Part shown: piece by piece, positions 1-9,108 of the stretch | Layout: every line of letters starts with the position of its first letter | Numbering within the stretch: position 1 is the first letter of the stretch | Assembly: GCA_938084745.1 (NCBI GenBank) | Contig: CALKEZ010000007.1 | Coordinates: 1 to 32,879, forward strand | Length of the DNA: 32,879 nt | Direction of reading: 5' to 3' | Source: an uncultured Gammaproteobacteria bacterium | GTDB lineage: Bacteria; Pseudomonadota; Gammaproteobacteria; Eutrophobiales; Eutrophobiaceae | Program-made: the position numbers and the translations under genes | Notes under the pieces: generated by a model | Told to the model about the DNA's origin: nothing | The model's database searches: none | The model's input: the letters and a program-made list of their open reading frames with translations, nothing else

Positions 1-275
1 AGACGACATGCATGGAGGCATAAGTGTCGTGAAGGACAGGAGTCCGAGAACGACCGCGCGTAGCGCGTTAGTTAAGAGAACTGGAATATTAATTTTGGTG
101 CCAATTTTAGAATATGCCGAGGTGGCGGAATTGGTAGACGACATGCATGGAGGCATAAGTGTCGTGAAGGACAGGAGTCCGAGAACGACCGCGCGTAGCG
201 CGTTAGTTAAGAGAACTGGAATATTAATTTTGGTGCCAATTTTAGAATATGCCGAGGTGGCGGAATTGGTAGACG
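1..275. repeat. Tandem 135-bp repeat containing the tRNA-Leu 5' end
   Basis: Positions 1-140 are identical to 136-275, so the stretch is a tandem repeat with a 135-bp period and just over two copies. Each unit is about 110 bp of spacer followed by the first 25 nt of the tRNA-Leu that is complete at 251-337 (acceptor 5' strand plus D arm). The truncated tRNA copy lies at 116-140. The window itself opens on the last five bases of another such fragment, so further copies may lie to the left. Identity stops exactly where the complete tRNA continues into its anticodon arm (position 276). The period is a multiple of three, so one reading frame stays open through both copies, but it shows no protein-like features. 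It could be a genuine local duplication or an assembly artefact at a contig edge. Confidence 0.9.
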
Positions 276-337
276 CGCTAGCTTCAGGTGCTAGTAGGGG
301 TAACCCTGTGGAGGTTCAAGTCCTCTTCTCGGCACCA
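251..337 (+). tRNA. tRNA-Leu (anticodon CAG)
   Basis: This 87-nt sequence folds as a class II tRNA. It has a GCCGAGG acceptor strand pairing with CTCGGC near the 3' end, a D arm containing GGTAGAC, a long variable arm (AGGGG/CCCT), a T arm with GGTTCAAGTCC, and an encoded CCA at 335-337. The anticodon loop reads TTCAGGT, giving anticodon CAG, which decodes CUG leucine codons. The tandem repeat upstream supplies partial copies of its first 25 nt. No convincing promoter sits immediately upstream; TAGAAT at 244-249 is too close to the mature 5' end, so the tRNA is probably processed from a longer transcript. Confidence 0.96.
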
Positions 338-422
338 ATATTTAGACAGTCAAAAACGTATATGTAATCTCATTAAATATGATGAGGAACGATTAATCCG
401 TTTTATATATGCACTCTTCACT

Positions 423-818
423 CTACTCAGGCTTTTTTTTCCAATTACTCCAGACATCCATCGGTGCTTTTGACGCTGGCTTTTTATCAGACTCAGACTT
501 ATCTGCGGTTAAGATAGCTGGGGAGCGAGGTTGTTGATCCAGCGAAATCGTTCTATCTCGTGGTGGCAACGCATATTGCTCATCATCAGGTCTTGGCAAT
601 CGCTTGTATTTATAAAGATAAAAACTCTCCACCTTCTCTCTCGCCCAGGGAGTCTTACGAAGAAACTTCAATGACGACTTTATGCTGGGGTTACTCTTAA
701 AACAGTTCAGGTTCATAGCCTCAGCCAACACTTCCCAGTCATAGTATTCCACCAACTCAGTTAATAAAGCTTCGAGCTTAACGCCATGCAATGGGTTATT
801 TTTTTGTACTTCAATCAT
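423..818 (-). CDS. VF530 family (DUF2132) putative DNA-binding protein with C-terminal tail
   Basis: A 131-residue protein. Residues about 8-72 match the VF530/DUF2132 family, recognisable from [39 protein letters not shown] and [13 protein letters not shown]. Family knowledge: Vibrio fischeri VF530 is a small four-helix protein with structural resemblance to a RecA DNA-binding domain; its biological role is not established. Members are usually about 70-90 residues. Here a further 55-60 residues follow, rich in Pro, Arg, Lys, Asp and Ser, probably disordered and ending in WSNWKKKPE. The ATG at 818 is preceded by a weak TTTAGGT ribosome binding site. It is transcribed divergently from the DUF2189 gene. 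No operon partner is visible. Confidence 0.82.
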   Translation of the reverse strand: MIEVQKNNPLHGVKLEALLTELVEYYDWEVLAEAMNLNCFKSNPSIKSSLKFLRKTPWAREKVESFYLYKYKRLPRPDDEQYALPPRDRTISLDQQPRSPAILTADKSESDKKPASKAPMDVWSNWKKKPE

Positions 819-1072
819 ATCTATACCTAAAGCGAAAAGAATCTTTACCGATTATTTCATGTTGCCATCTGAAGCGCATGCTTTCTGTATCGAAATGCTT
901 ACATAGCCTTGCGATCAAAAATAATAGCGGCTTACACATAATACATATCTCTATACAAAATCAAACAACACATACTTTGGACACCTGATTCCATTTCATG
1001 CGATTGAACAGCTTGAATTTTAAACCATTTTGCATAAGTATTAATAATACGGACTTAAGAGGGGTGCTCATT

Positions 1073-1888
1073 ATGTCAACTAATAATACCGAACCAGTCA
1101 AAGGCAGGGTAAAGCCGGTCGAGCGGGCACCTTTAATTCCTATGCCGGAGGTCAACGCACTCAGCTTTGATGACATCAAAGATTGTCTTCACAAGGGCAT
1201 ATCCGATTTTCGCAAGGCGTGGATATTCGGTCTTTTTTTTGGTGGTGTATTCGCTATTGGCGGCATATTTATTCTTCAGTCTTTGTTTGTTTGGAAAAAA
1301 ATCTGGATGATTTATCCTGTAATGATTGGTTTTCCATTGATTGGACCTTTTGCCGCGGTCGGTCTATATGAAGTAAGCCGCAGACTGGAAAATGGACAAC
1401 CGCTAGCCTGGAACGAGATCTTGTCATTGGTCAGCTATCAAGTTGGCCGTGAACTGCAATGGATGGCATTTGTTATACTATTCATCTTCTGGATATGGAT
1501 GTATCAGATACGCCTCTTAATAGCGCTCATACTTGGGCAAATGACATTTTCTACATGGGGACAGTTTTTTGAAACTGTCACAACTACACCCGAGGGTTTG
1601 GCATTCATCATCATCGGCCACCTGGTTGGAGCGTGTTTAGCACTCTTTTTGTTTTCAGTCACCGTCGTTTCTATTCCTATATTACTTGACCGCGATCTGG
1701 ATTTTATTACGGCCATGATTACGAGTGTAAAGACAGTATGTGCAAGCCCTATTGTGATGCTCTCGTGGGGTGTGTTCGTTACTCTTGCCGTAATGGCATC
1801 ATTCATTCCGGCATTTCTTGGTTTACTTGTTGTGTTACCTGTACTTGGACACACAACCTGGCATATTTATAAAAAAGCGGTGGTCTGA
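1073..1888 (+). CDS. DUF2189 family integral membrane protein
   Basis: A 271-residue inner-membrane protein of the DUF2189 family. It has about 45 soluble N-terminal residues, then hydrophobic segments beginning near WIFGLFFGGVFAIGGIFIL and MIYPVMIGFPLIGPFAAVGLYE. Further membrane spans follow (FVILFIFWIWMY, GHLVGACLALFLFSVTVVSIPILL, IVMLSWGVFVTLAVMASF), six or more in all. The 'GPF.A.GLYE.SRR.E.G' stretch and the 'PILLDRDLDFITAM.TS' stretch are typical of the family. Some relatives are labelled cytochrome c oxidase subunit I-like, but no haem ligands are evident, so I assign no function. I chose the ATG at 1073 because AAGAGGGG lies just upstream; an in-frame ATG at 998 would add 25 residues without a comparable site. 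Confidence 0.8.
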   Translation: MSTNNTEPVKGRVKPVERAPLIPMPEVNALSFDDIKDCLHKGISDFRKAWIFGLFFGGVFAIGGIFILQSLFVWKKIWMIYPVMIGFPLIGPFAAVGLYEVSRRLENGQPLAWNEILSLVSYQVGRELQWMAFVILFIFWIWMYQIRLLIALILGQMTFSTWGQFFETVTTTPEGLAFIIIGHLVGACLALFLFSVTVVSIPILLDRDLDFITAMITSVKTVCASPIVMLSWGVFVTLAVMASFIPAFLGLLVVLPVLGHTTWHIYKKAVV

Positions 1889-1926
1889 TGCTTTACCAGA
1901 AATGCATATGCATCGACTTGAACTGC

Positions 1927-4900
1927 CTAAACTGACTCAAGTAAAAGTTTGCTGGCCAACTTAAAATCCGTCTTACCGCTACCTAACTTTGGTATTTCGT
2001 CAACCACCTTAACGCCTGCTGGAATCATGAGTGGATTGACATTTGCATCCAGCATAACTCTTTTGACCTCAACCAGTTCACACTCTTTTGCAATCAACAG
2101 CACCACCTTCTCACCTTTCTTCTCATCAGGCAGGTTAACCGCAACCAACTCCAACTCGGGTTCATTCATTGCCGTTCGTACAGCCTCTTCCACCGCTGTC
2201 AGACTAATCATCTCGCCGCCCAATTTCGCAAAACGCGAGTAGCGGTCCACAATACTCAAGAAACCATCTTCATCAAGATGGCCTTTATCACCGGTTTTAT
2301 ACCAGCGTTTATTGTCTATAACGGTTATTACCTCATTGGTTTTTTCTTCATCATCAAGATAACCCAACATCACCTGCGAACCGCCAATTAGGATTAAACC
2401 ATCTTCACCAGTAGGCAGTTCCTGTAGTGTCTCCGGATCAACTATACGAAAACTCGAGCCCGGTAACGGCATACCAACCGTGCCTTGTTTATTACCTAGT
2501 TGCACCGACCAATAATTGACATCAAGCGCATCAGGGATGTTAACACTCGCCACCGGTGTGGTTTCAGTTGCACCATAGCCTTCATAAATATCTTTATTAA
2601 ATTTAAGTTTAAATGCATCACGCACATCCGGACTTAATTTTTCAGCGCCTGCCACAACGATACGTAATGATTCCAACATTAATGGATGTATGCGCTTATT
2701 CTTGATATAGAGTCTCAGAAATGTTGATGTGCCACAAAAGATCGTTGCGCGATATTTTGCGATTGCCTTGGCGATGTTCACTGCATCGGTAGGATCCGGG
2801 TGGCAGATCATGGGTATGCCTTCAACCAGCGGCATAAATGTCGTAACCGTAATTCCAAACGCATGAAACAATGGCAAGCTGGCCATCACCACGTCGGTAT
2901 CCTGCGTATTCAACATATCCGAGATCTGTTTCAGGTTGGCCATAATATTACGATGACTCAACATAACACCTTTCGGTGTGCCTTCACTGCCACTGGAAAA
3001 CAGGATTGCGGCTGGCGCATTGATGCTAACCTTTTTACAGTAGAGTAAATTTAATAATCCGGCAGGTAAAATGAAGACAGTAATCAAGGTGCGCAAACGG
3101 CTTGCCTTACTTATCTCGTCGTTAAGGTCTTCCATATAGACAAAACGACTATCGGCAAAGGCATCGTTAAGATCGACACCCTTCTTTGTCAGTTTCTCCA
3201 TGAACTTACGTGACGTATAGATCGTTCTAATATCGGCTTTCGTAACCGATGCCTGCAAGGCTTCACGACTGGCAGTAAAGTTCAGGTTTACCACCGTCTT
3301 GCCACGAATGATAGTGGCCATATTGGCAATGCTTCCGGCACTGCTGGTTGGTAATAACAAACCAATATTTTGTTCCGGTGAATATTTTTTGATTAAACGA
3401 GAAAAACAGATCACGCCTGTCAGAAATTTATTTCCGGTTAATGGTCCGGCCAAAGAGTCGGCGACAGTCAACTCATCACCATTGCGTTTCACTGTTTCGA
3501 TAAAGGCCGCACCTATGGAAGGCAGCCCACTGGTATAATGCTCCCAGGTATCGATGGAGAGATCAAAAACGCGTTTTTTCAGTTCATCGGTCGTCGTATC
3601 TATCGAAAGTGTTTCACCAAAAGCGACAATGATGTCATGTTTCGTACCACTGCTACGCAGGTTCTTTAGTTTTTCACTGGAACGTGAAAACCAGCTACCC
3701 CATAAACCACGCAGGTAAAACGGAAGAATAACGGCATTGGCCTCTTCAGCAGCTTTTTCATAGCCGTGTTGAAACTCGCCTAATTGTCCCGTGCGGCTAA
3801 TCGACCCTTCCGGAAATAAACAAACCACGTCGCCATTATTCAAACTCTCATTAATATCTTTCAGAGCAGTACGACTCGCGCCAGCCGATATAGGGATGAC
3901 ATTAAAGATATCCAGAAACCATTTTAGATACCAACGTTCGTAAATATTACGAATCATAACAAACCGGATAGGTCGAGGTGAGGCCATCTGGATAATACCC
4001 CAATCTATCCAGCTGGTATGATTGCCTAACATCAGCACACCACCTGTTTCAGGAATGTTTTTCAAGCCCAACACCTGGAGTCGATAACGGTGCCCAATAA
4101 TGTAACTGACAATGAAACGAACCAGAGACTGCGGTAATTTATAAATGGTATAGAGCGTTCCACTTAGCGCAACGACTAATAAGATGCTAAATAGTCCCAG
4201 GCTACCCATCCCGAAATAGGCGAACACAACGGTCAGCGCCAGAAAGCTCAGCATAACGGTATTTTGAATCAGATTACTGCCCGCAAGTACGCGACCTAAT
4301 TCATCTTCTTCGGCATGGAACTGGATCATCGCATTCAAGGGGATTAACAGAAAACCACCAAACATGCCCCAGGCAAGAAAATTAAGTGCCTGCAAATATT
4401 CGTTATCCAGACTGGGCAAAACAAATAAGCAGGCAGCAATCCCGATAGACCCTACCGGAACCATGCCTGTTTCAATGTGTGTCCTGGAGATACGCCCGGC
4501 AATAATCGAACCTAACATAATCCCGATGCCGGCACAGGCCAGCGTTCCCTGAATAATAATGGTATTGCCTATGCTCATAGCTTCTTTGGCATAGGCGGGA
4601 TAGGCTGCCAACATAACTTGTGAAATGGCCCAGAAAATGGACAAGCCAATAATTGACAAGAAAATAATTTCACGATCAAAGACAGCGTGCATATTCGCTT
4701 TTAAATAGTGTCCACGGATGTAATTTTTCAATTCAAACGTCATCGCGTCATCTAAAGGTTGTTTTTGAGGCAAGCGATAAGCAAACACTAATTCAATGAT
4801 ACTAAACACAACCAACCCCCAACCAATCGGCGCAATTGTCACCAGTAAGGACGATGTCGAATCGTATGTTGAATTAGCCAGGGTCTGTTCAAACAAGATA

Positions 4901-5376
4901 GAAAAAGCAAAGATACCGGCAAGAATAGCAATCGTAGTCACAGCCTGTACCACGCCATTGGCACTGGCCAGATTATCCTTGCCAACCATCTCCTTGATGT
5001 AACCATACTTAGCTGGCGAATAAAAAGCGCTTTGTAATGCCAGAATAAAGGTCATGGAAAATGCAGGCCAGAACCAGCCAAGATAGTAAAACAGGGTTAT
5101 GCATAAGGTAATCGCGACAGCGACCCATGCACTGATACGCATAACGATATTCTTAGGGAATTTATCCGAACAAAAACCTGCCGGGGAGATGAGTAATATA
5201 AACGGTAAAAGTATTAGTGCATTAACGATGGCTGTTAAAACAATTTGTTCCTGGCCATCATAAATCTTGAAGACAGTATTCTGGATAATGATCTTATGCC
5301 CGAGGTCAACAAAAGCATTCAGAAAGACCACCATGATATACGGCAAGAAGCCTGTATATTTAAACAAATACTTCAT
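1927..5376 (-). CDS. aas: LplT-Aas fusion: lysophospholipid transporter / acyltransferase / acyl-ACP synthetase
   Basis: A 1149-residue three-domain membrane protein. Residues 1 to about 405 form an MFS transporter of the LplT type with about 12 hydrophobic spans. About 410-620 is a PlsC-type acyltransferase with the HXXXXD motif at H453-D458 (NHTSWID) and FPEG at 521-524. About 635-1149 is an acyl-adenylating ligase with the P-loop SSGSEGTPKG at 794-803, GYGATET from 933, YKTGDKG, and the catalytic lysine of GSGKTD at K1135. Family knowledge: E. coli LplT flips lysophosphatidylethanolamine inward and Aas re-acylates it with acyl-ACP that it makes from fatty acid and ATP; here one chain would do all three steps. 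The ATG at 5376 follows AAGGAG at 9-nt spacing; a TTG at 5382 is a poorer start. It lies 84 nt downstream of purA on the same strand. Confidence 0.92.
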   Translation of the reverse strand: MKYLFKYTGFLPYIMVVFLNAFVDLGHKIIIQNTVFKIYDGQEQIVLTAIVNALILLPFILLISPAGFCSDKFPKNIVMRISAWVAVAITLCITLFYYLGWFWPAFSMTFILALQSAFYSPAKYGYIKEMVGKDNLASANGVVQAVTTIAILAGIFAFSILFEQTLANSTYDSTSSLLVTIAPIGWGLVVFSIIELVFAYRLPQKQPLDDAMTFELKNYIRGHYLKANMHAVFDREIIFLSIIGLSIFWAISQVMLAAYPAYAKEAMSIGNTIIIQGTLACAGIGIMLGSIIAGRISRTHIETGMVPVGSIGIAACLFVLPSLDNEYLQALNFLAWGMFGGFLLIPLNAMIQFHAEEDELGRVLAGSNLIQNTVMLSFLALTVVFAYFGMGSLGLFSILLVVALSGTLYTIYKLPQSLVRFIVSYIIGHRYRLQVLGLKNIPETGGVLMLGNHTSWIDWGIIQMASPRPIRFVMIRNIYERWYLKWFLDIFNVIPISAGASRTALKDINESLNNGDVVCLFPEGSISRTGQLGEFQHGYEKAAEEANAVILPFYLRGLWGSWFSRSSEKLKNLRSSGTKHDIIVAFGETLSIDTTTDELKKRVFDLSIDTWEHYTSGLPSIGAAFIETVKRNGDELTVADSLAGPLTGNKFLTGVICFSRLIKKYSPEQNIGLLLPTSSAGSIANMATIIRGKTVVNLNFTASREALQASVTKADIRTIYTSRKFMEKLTKKGVDLNDAFADSRFVYMEDLNDEISKASRLRTLITVFILPAGLLNLLYCKKVSINAPAAILFSSGSEGTPKGVMLSHRNIMANLKQISDMLNTQDTDVVMASLPLFHAFGITVTTFMPLVEGIPMICHPDPTDAVNIAKAIAKYRATIFCGTSTFLRLYIKNKRIHPLMLESLRIVVAGAEKLSPDVRDAFKLKFNKDIYEGYGATETTPVASVNIPDALDVNYWSVQLGNKQGTVGMPLPGSSFRIVDPETLQELPTGEDGLILIGGSQVMLGYLDDEEKTNEVITVIDNKRWYKTGDKGHLDEDGFLSIVDRYSRFAKLGGEMISLTAVEEAVRTAMNEPELELVAVNLPDEKKGEKVVLLIAKECELVEVKRVMLDANVNPLMIPAGVKVVDEIPKLGSGKTDFKLASKLLLESV

Positions 5377-5402
5377 TAACAAGATCTCCTTATGCCATGC
5401 AC

Positions 5403-5435
5403 ATAAACCCTCAACGGTTTATATTGATGTATCAA
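5403..5435. repeat. Two adjacent palindromes in the purA-aas gap
   Basis: ATAAACC (5403-5409) and GGTTTAT (5416-5422) form a perfect 7-bp inverted repeat with a 6-nt loop. Immediately beside it TTGAT-GT-ATCAA (5424-5435) is a second inverted repeat. Both lie between the purA stop and the aas start on the minus strand, 27 to 59 nt upstream of the aas ATG. There is no T run after either on the minus strand, so a standard terminator is unlikely. A regulator site or an RNA hairpin between the two genes is possible. Confidence 0.45.
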
Positions 5436-5460
5436 CAAGTAAGGATAGATTTTTTGTTCA

Positions 5461-6753
<1,293 letters not shown>

Positions 6754-6777
6754 TTAAATATGATTTCTTTTTATTGA

Positions 6778-7956
6778 TTAAGATTCTTTAATGATCCACT
6801 CGCCATTTTCCTGGATGAGCTTTTGATCACAATTCATGTCAGTGGCGGATGCTTGCTGACCCTCAAGTTCTGCTACTATGATCTTTCCCGATTTACGCAA
6901 GGCATTAATTTTTTCAGCTAGTGCTGAATCAGCTACGGCGGGAGCAAAAATTCTTGATGGGCTGGCATATACTTTCGTGTGTTGTTTTAACAAGGATTTA
7001 ACATCTGTGCTAAAACCGGTTGCTGGTCTGGCACGACCAAAAGCGCTACCAATGTCATCGTAGCGTCCACCAAAAGCAAGACCCTCACCCTCCCCCGGAA
7101 CGAAGGCGGTATACACCATACCCGTGTGGTAATGGTAACCACGTAATTCTGCCAGGTCGATATTAATAGAAACATCTGTTTCACCACTTATCGATTCGGC
7201 CAATGCTTTTATTTCATCGATATAGCGACCTATTTCGGGATCGCGTTTGCTGAAAAGCTTTTTAGCTTCATCCAGAACTGAAACATCACCATTGAGATCG
7301 ATTAGCTCGAGCATGGTTGTGCTAGACGCATCGTTAACCTGCCATGACTTATATAAAGATTTTAATTCATCTTTTGCCTTGCGTTGTAATGCTTCAAACA
7401 CCTGTGATTGTTGCGCTTCAGTCAAGCTGGAATCAGCCGACAATGTCCTGAAGATGCCAATATGACCAAGATCCATATAGGTTTTATCAAGATCCACATG
7501 CTTTAAAGTTGCTAACATCAATTTGACGATCTCGATATCGCTGGCAACGCCTGAATGCCCATAAAGCTCTGCACCTACCTGTAAGGGCGCACGTGTTTCA
7601 CCTGATTTACCGGGGCGTGTGTGTAGTACTGAGCCGAGATAACACAGTCGGGTCGGGGTATCACGTTTTAACAAATGAGCGTCGATACGTGCTACCTGTG
7701 GAGTTATATCAGCACGAATCCCCATTAATCGACCGCTTAATTGATCGGTTAATTTAAATGTCTTTAGATCCAGATCCTCACCGGTACCGGTGAGTAATGA
7801 TTCCAGATATTCAACCATCGGCGGAATGACAAATTCATAACCCCAGGTAGAAAAAAGATCAATGATAGTTCGGCAAAGTTGTTCAAGTTCGATTGCCTTT
7901 GGCGGCAAAATTTCCTCAACACCTTCCGGGAGTAACCAACGATTAGTAATAGTCAT
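6778..7956 (-). CDS. hisZ: ATP phosphoribosyltransferase regulatory subunit HisZ
   Basis: 392 residues, similar to histidyl-tRNA synthetase but lacking the C-terminal anticodon-binding domain, which is the HisZ hallmark. N-terminal WLLPEGVEEILPP and the class II core (GTGEDLDLKTFKLTD, RADITPQVARIDAH, GRYDDIGSAFGRARPATGFS) are visible. Family knowledge: HisZ pairs with the short form of HisG and is needed for the first step of histidine synthesis and its feedback control; it does not charge tRNA. The gene starts only 6 nt after the DUF2065 stop with no clear ribosome binding site, so coupling is likely. The order hflK-hflC-DUF2065-hisZ-purA is familiar from non-enteric gammaproteobacteria. Confidence 0.95.
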   Translation of the reverse strand: MTITNRWLLPEGVEEILPPKAIELEQLCRTIIDLFSTWGYEFVIPPMVEYLESLLTGTGEDLDLKTFKLTDQLSGRLMGIRADITPQVARIDAHLLKRDTPTRLCYLGSVLHTRPGKSGETRAPLQVGAELYGHSGVASDIEIVKLMLATLKHVDLDKTYMDLGHIGIFRTLSADSSLTEAQQSQVFEALQRKAKDELKSLYKSWQVNDASSTTMLELIDLNGDVSVLDEAKKLFSKRDPEIGRYIDEIKALAESISGETDVSINIDLAELRGYHYHTGMVYTAFVPGEGEGLAFGGRYDDIGSAFGRARPATGFSTDVKSLLKQHTKVYASPSRIFAPAVADSALAEKINALRKSGKIIVAELEGQQASATDMNCDQKLIQENGEWIIKES

Positions 7957-7962
7957 AATTTT

Positions 7963-8160
7963 TTAACGCACAACGTATAGCAGTATTAAACCAAACAGCA
8001 TGCTGGTAACACCCAAAAAGCGTAATGTTTTATTATCCATTTGAGCCGCTGTTAAAAATATCTTGCGAAGTCCTTCGGGGTTCAGAAACGGCGTCAGACC
8101 TTCCAGGATAAATACTAAAGCAAGCGCAGATAAAAGATCGGAAAAATTAATATTTAACAA
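7963..8160 (-). CDS. DUF2065 (YjeT-like) small membrane protein
   Basis: A 65-residue protein with two hydrophobic segments (LLSALALVFILEGLTPFL and LRFLGVTSMLFGLILLYVV), matching the YjeT/DUF2065 family, which consistently follows hflC. Function is unknown; the linkage suggests a link with HflKC at the inner membrane. The only available start is TTG at 8160, preceded directly by an in-frame TGA and by AGAGG about 10 nt upstream; no ATG exists in frame before the conserved region. It is 81 nt downstream of hflC and 6 nt upstream of hisZ. Confidence 0.88.
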   Translation of the reverse strand: MLNINFSDLLSALALVFILEGLTPFLNPEGLRKIFLTAAQMDNKTLRFLGVTSMLFGLILLYVVR

Positions 8161-8241
8161 TCACTTTCATCCTCTAGCCGGGATTCTGACAGACAAATTC
8201 CGAACCATGATGATTCACTAAATGTCTATATAACTCCGGAG

Positions 8242-9108
8242 CTATTTACCTTTCGAATTATTAAAATACCTGAAGAAATCTGACTTCGGTTCAAGCAGCA
8301 ATACGTCGTTGCTATTATTAAAACTATTCTTATAGGCATTCAAACTCCGATATAAGGAATAGAATTCTTCATCCTTGGTATAAGCAGCCGCATAAATCTC
8401 GGTTGCCTGTGCATCACCCTCACCGCGAATTATTTCAGCATCCCGGTAAGCATTCGCCAGAATAATTTCACGTTCACGATCTGCATTAGCGCGTATACGC
8501 TCCGCTGCTTCAGAACCTCTTGCGCGAAAATCCTTGGCAACACGATTACGTTCTGCACGCATACGTTCATACACTGAATTACTGACTTCCGTCGGAAGAT
8601 CAATTCGTTTGGTACGTACATCAACCACTGTTATACCTAACTCTTCTGGCAAGTTTGAAGTACTGGCTGTAACAACACTAAGTATCTGGGTGCGTTCTCC
8701 TGCAACCACTTCCTGTACAGTTCGCGCACCAAATTCATCGCGTAATGCACGGTTAATACGTTGCCCCAACAAACCATTGGCATAAAGCACATCACCGCGT
8801 GTCGCCGTATAAAATTTTTCTACGTCGGTAATAAGCCATTTGGCATAATAGTCGACAATCACATCTTTCTTTTCTATCGTTATAAAGCGTTGTGGCTCCT
8901 GATCAAGATTCAAAAGACGTTTCTCAAATTTCTGAGCAACGTTGACTAGCGGTAACATAAAATGCAAACCGGGCTGGTCATCTGAGCGTTGGATTTCTCT
9001 AAATTTAAAAACCAATGCCTGCTCCCATTGGTTTACTATGAAAATAGACGAATAGCCAATGACTGCGATAACAATTAGTGGAATTAGAATTTTAGGATTC
9101 AAAGGCAT
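8242..9108 (-). CDS. hflC: HflC, regulator of FtsH protease
   Basis: 288 residues. It has an N-terminal transmembrane anchor (ILIPLIVIAVIGYSSIFIV) followed by an SPFH/band-7 domain in the periplasm and a helical, charged region (RMRAERNRVAKDFRARGSEAAE, IRGEGDAQATEIYA). Family knowledge: HflC and HflK assemble into a large ring cage that encloses FtsH hexamers and limits their degradation of membrane proteins. The start codon overlaps the hflK stop in a TAATG arrangement, with GGGGAG inside the hflK end as ribosome binding site, so the two subunits are probably translationally coupled. Confidence 0.96.
   Translation of the reverse strand: MPLNPKILIPLIVIAVIGYSSIFIVNQWEQALVFKFREIQRSDDQPGLHFMLPLVNVAQKFEKRLLNLDQEPQRFITIEKKDVIVDYYAKWLITDVEKFYTATRGDVLYANGLLGQRINRALRDEFGARTVQEVVAGERTQILSVVTASTSNLPEELGITVVDVRTKRIDLPTEVSNSVYERMRAERNRVAKDFRARGSEAAERIRANADREREIILANAYRDAEIIRGEGDAQATEIYAAAYTKDEEFYSLYRSLNAYKNSFNNSNDVLLLEPKSDFFRYFNNSKGK

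Noticed and set aside
244..249. TAGAAT as a -10 element for tRNA-Leu.
   Set aside because: It ends one base before the mature tRNA 5' end, so transcription would start inside the tRNA.
8..367. A 119-codon open frame running through the tandem repeat and the tRNA-Leu.
   Set aside because: The frame is open only because the repeat period is a multiple of three. It reads through a real tRNA on the same strand, has no ribosome binding site and has no recognisable domain.
388..404. AACG..CGTTTT hairpin as a terminator after tRNA-Leu.
   Set aside because: Only four to five pairs, AT-rich, and only four T; too weak to call.
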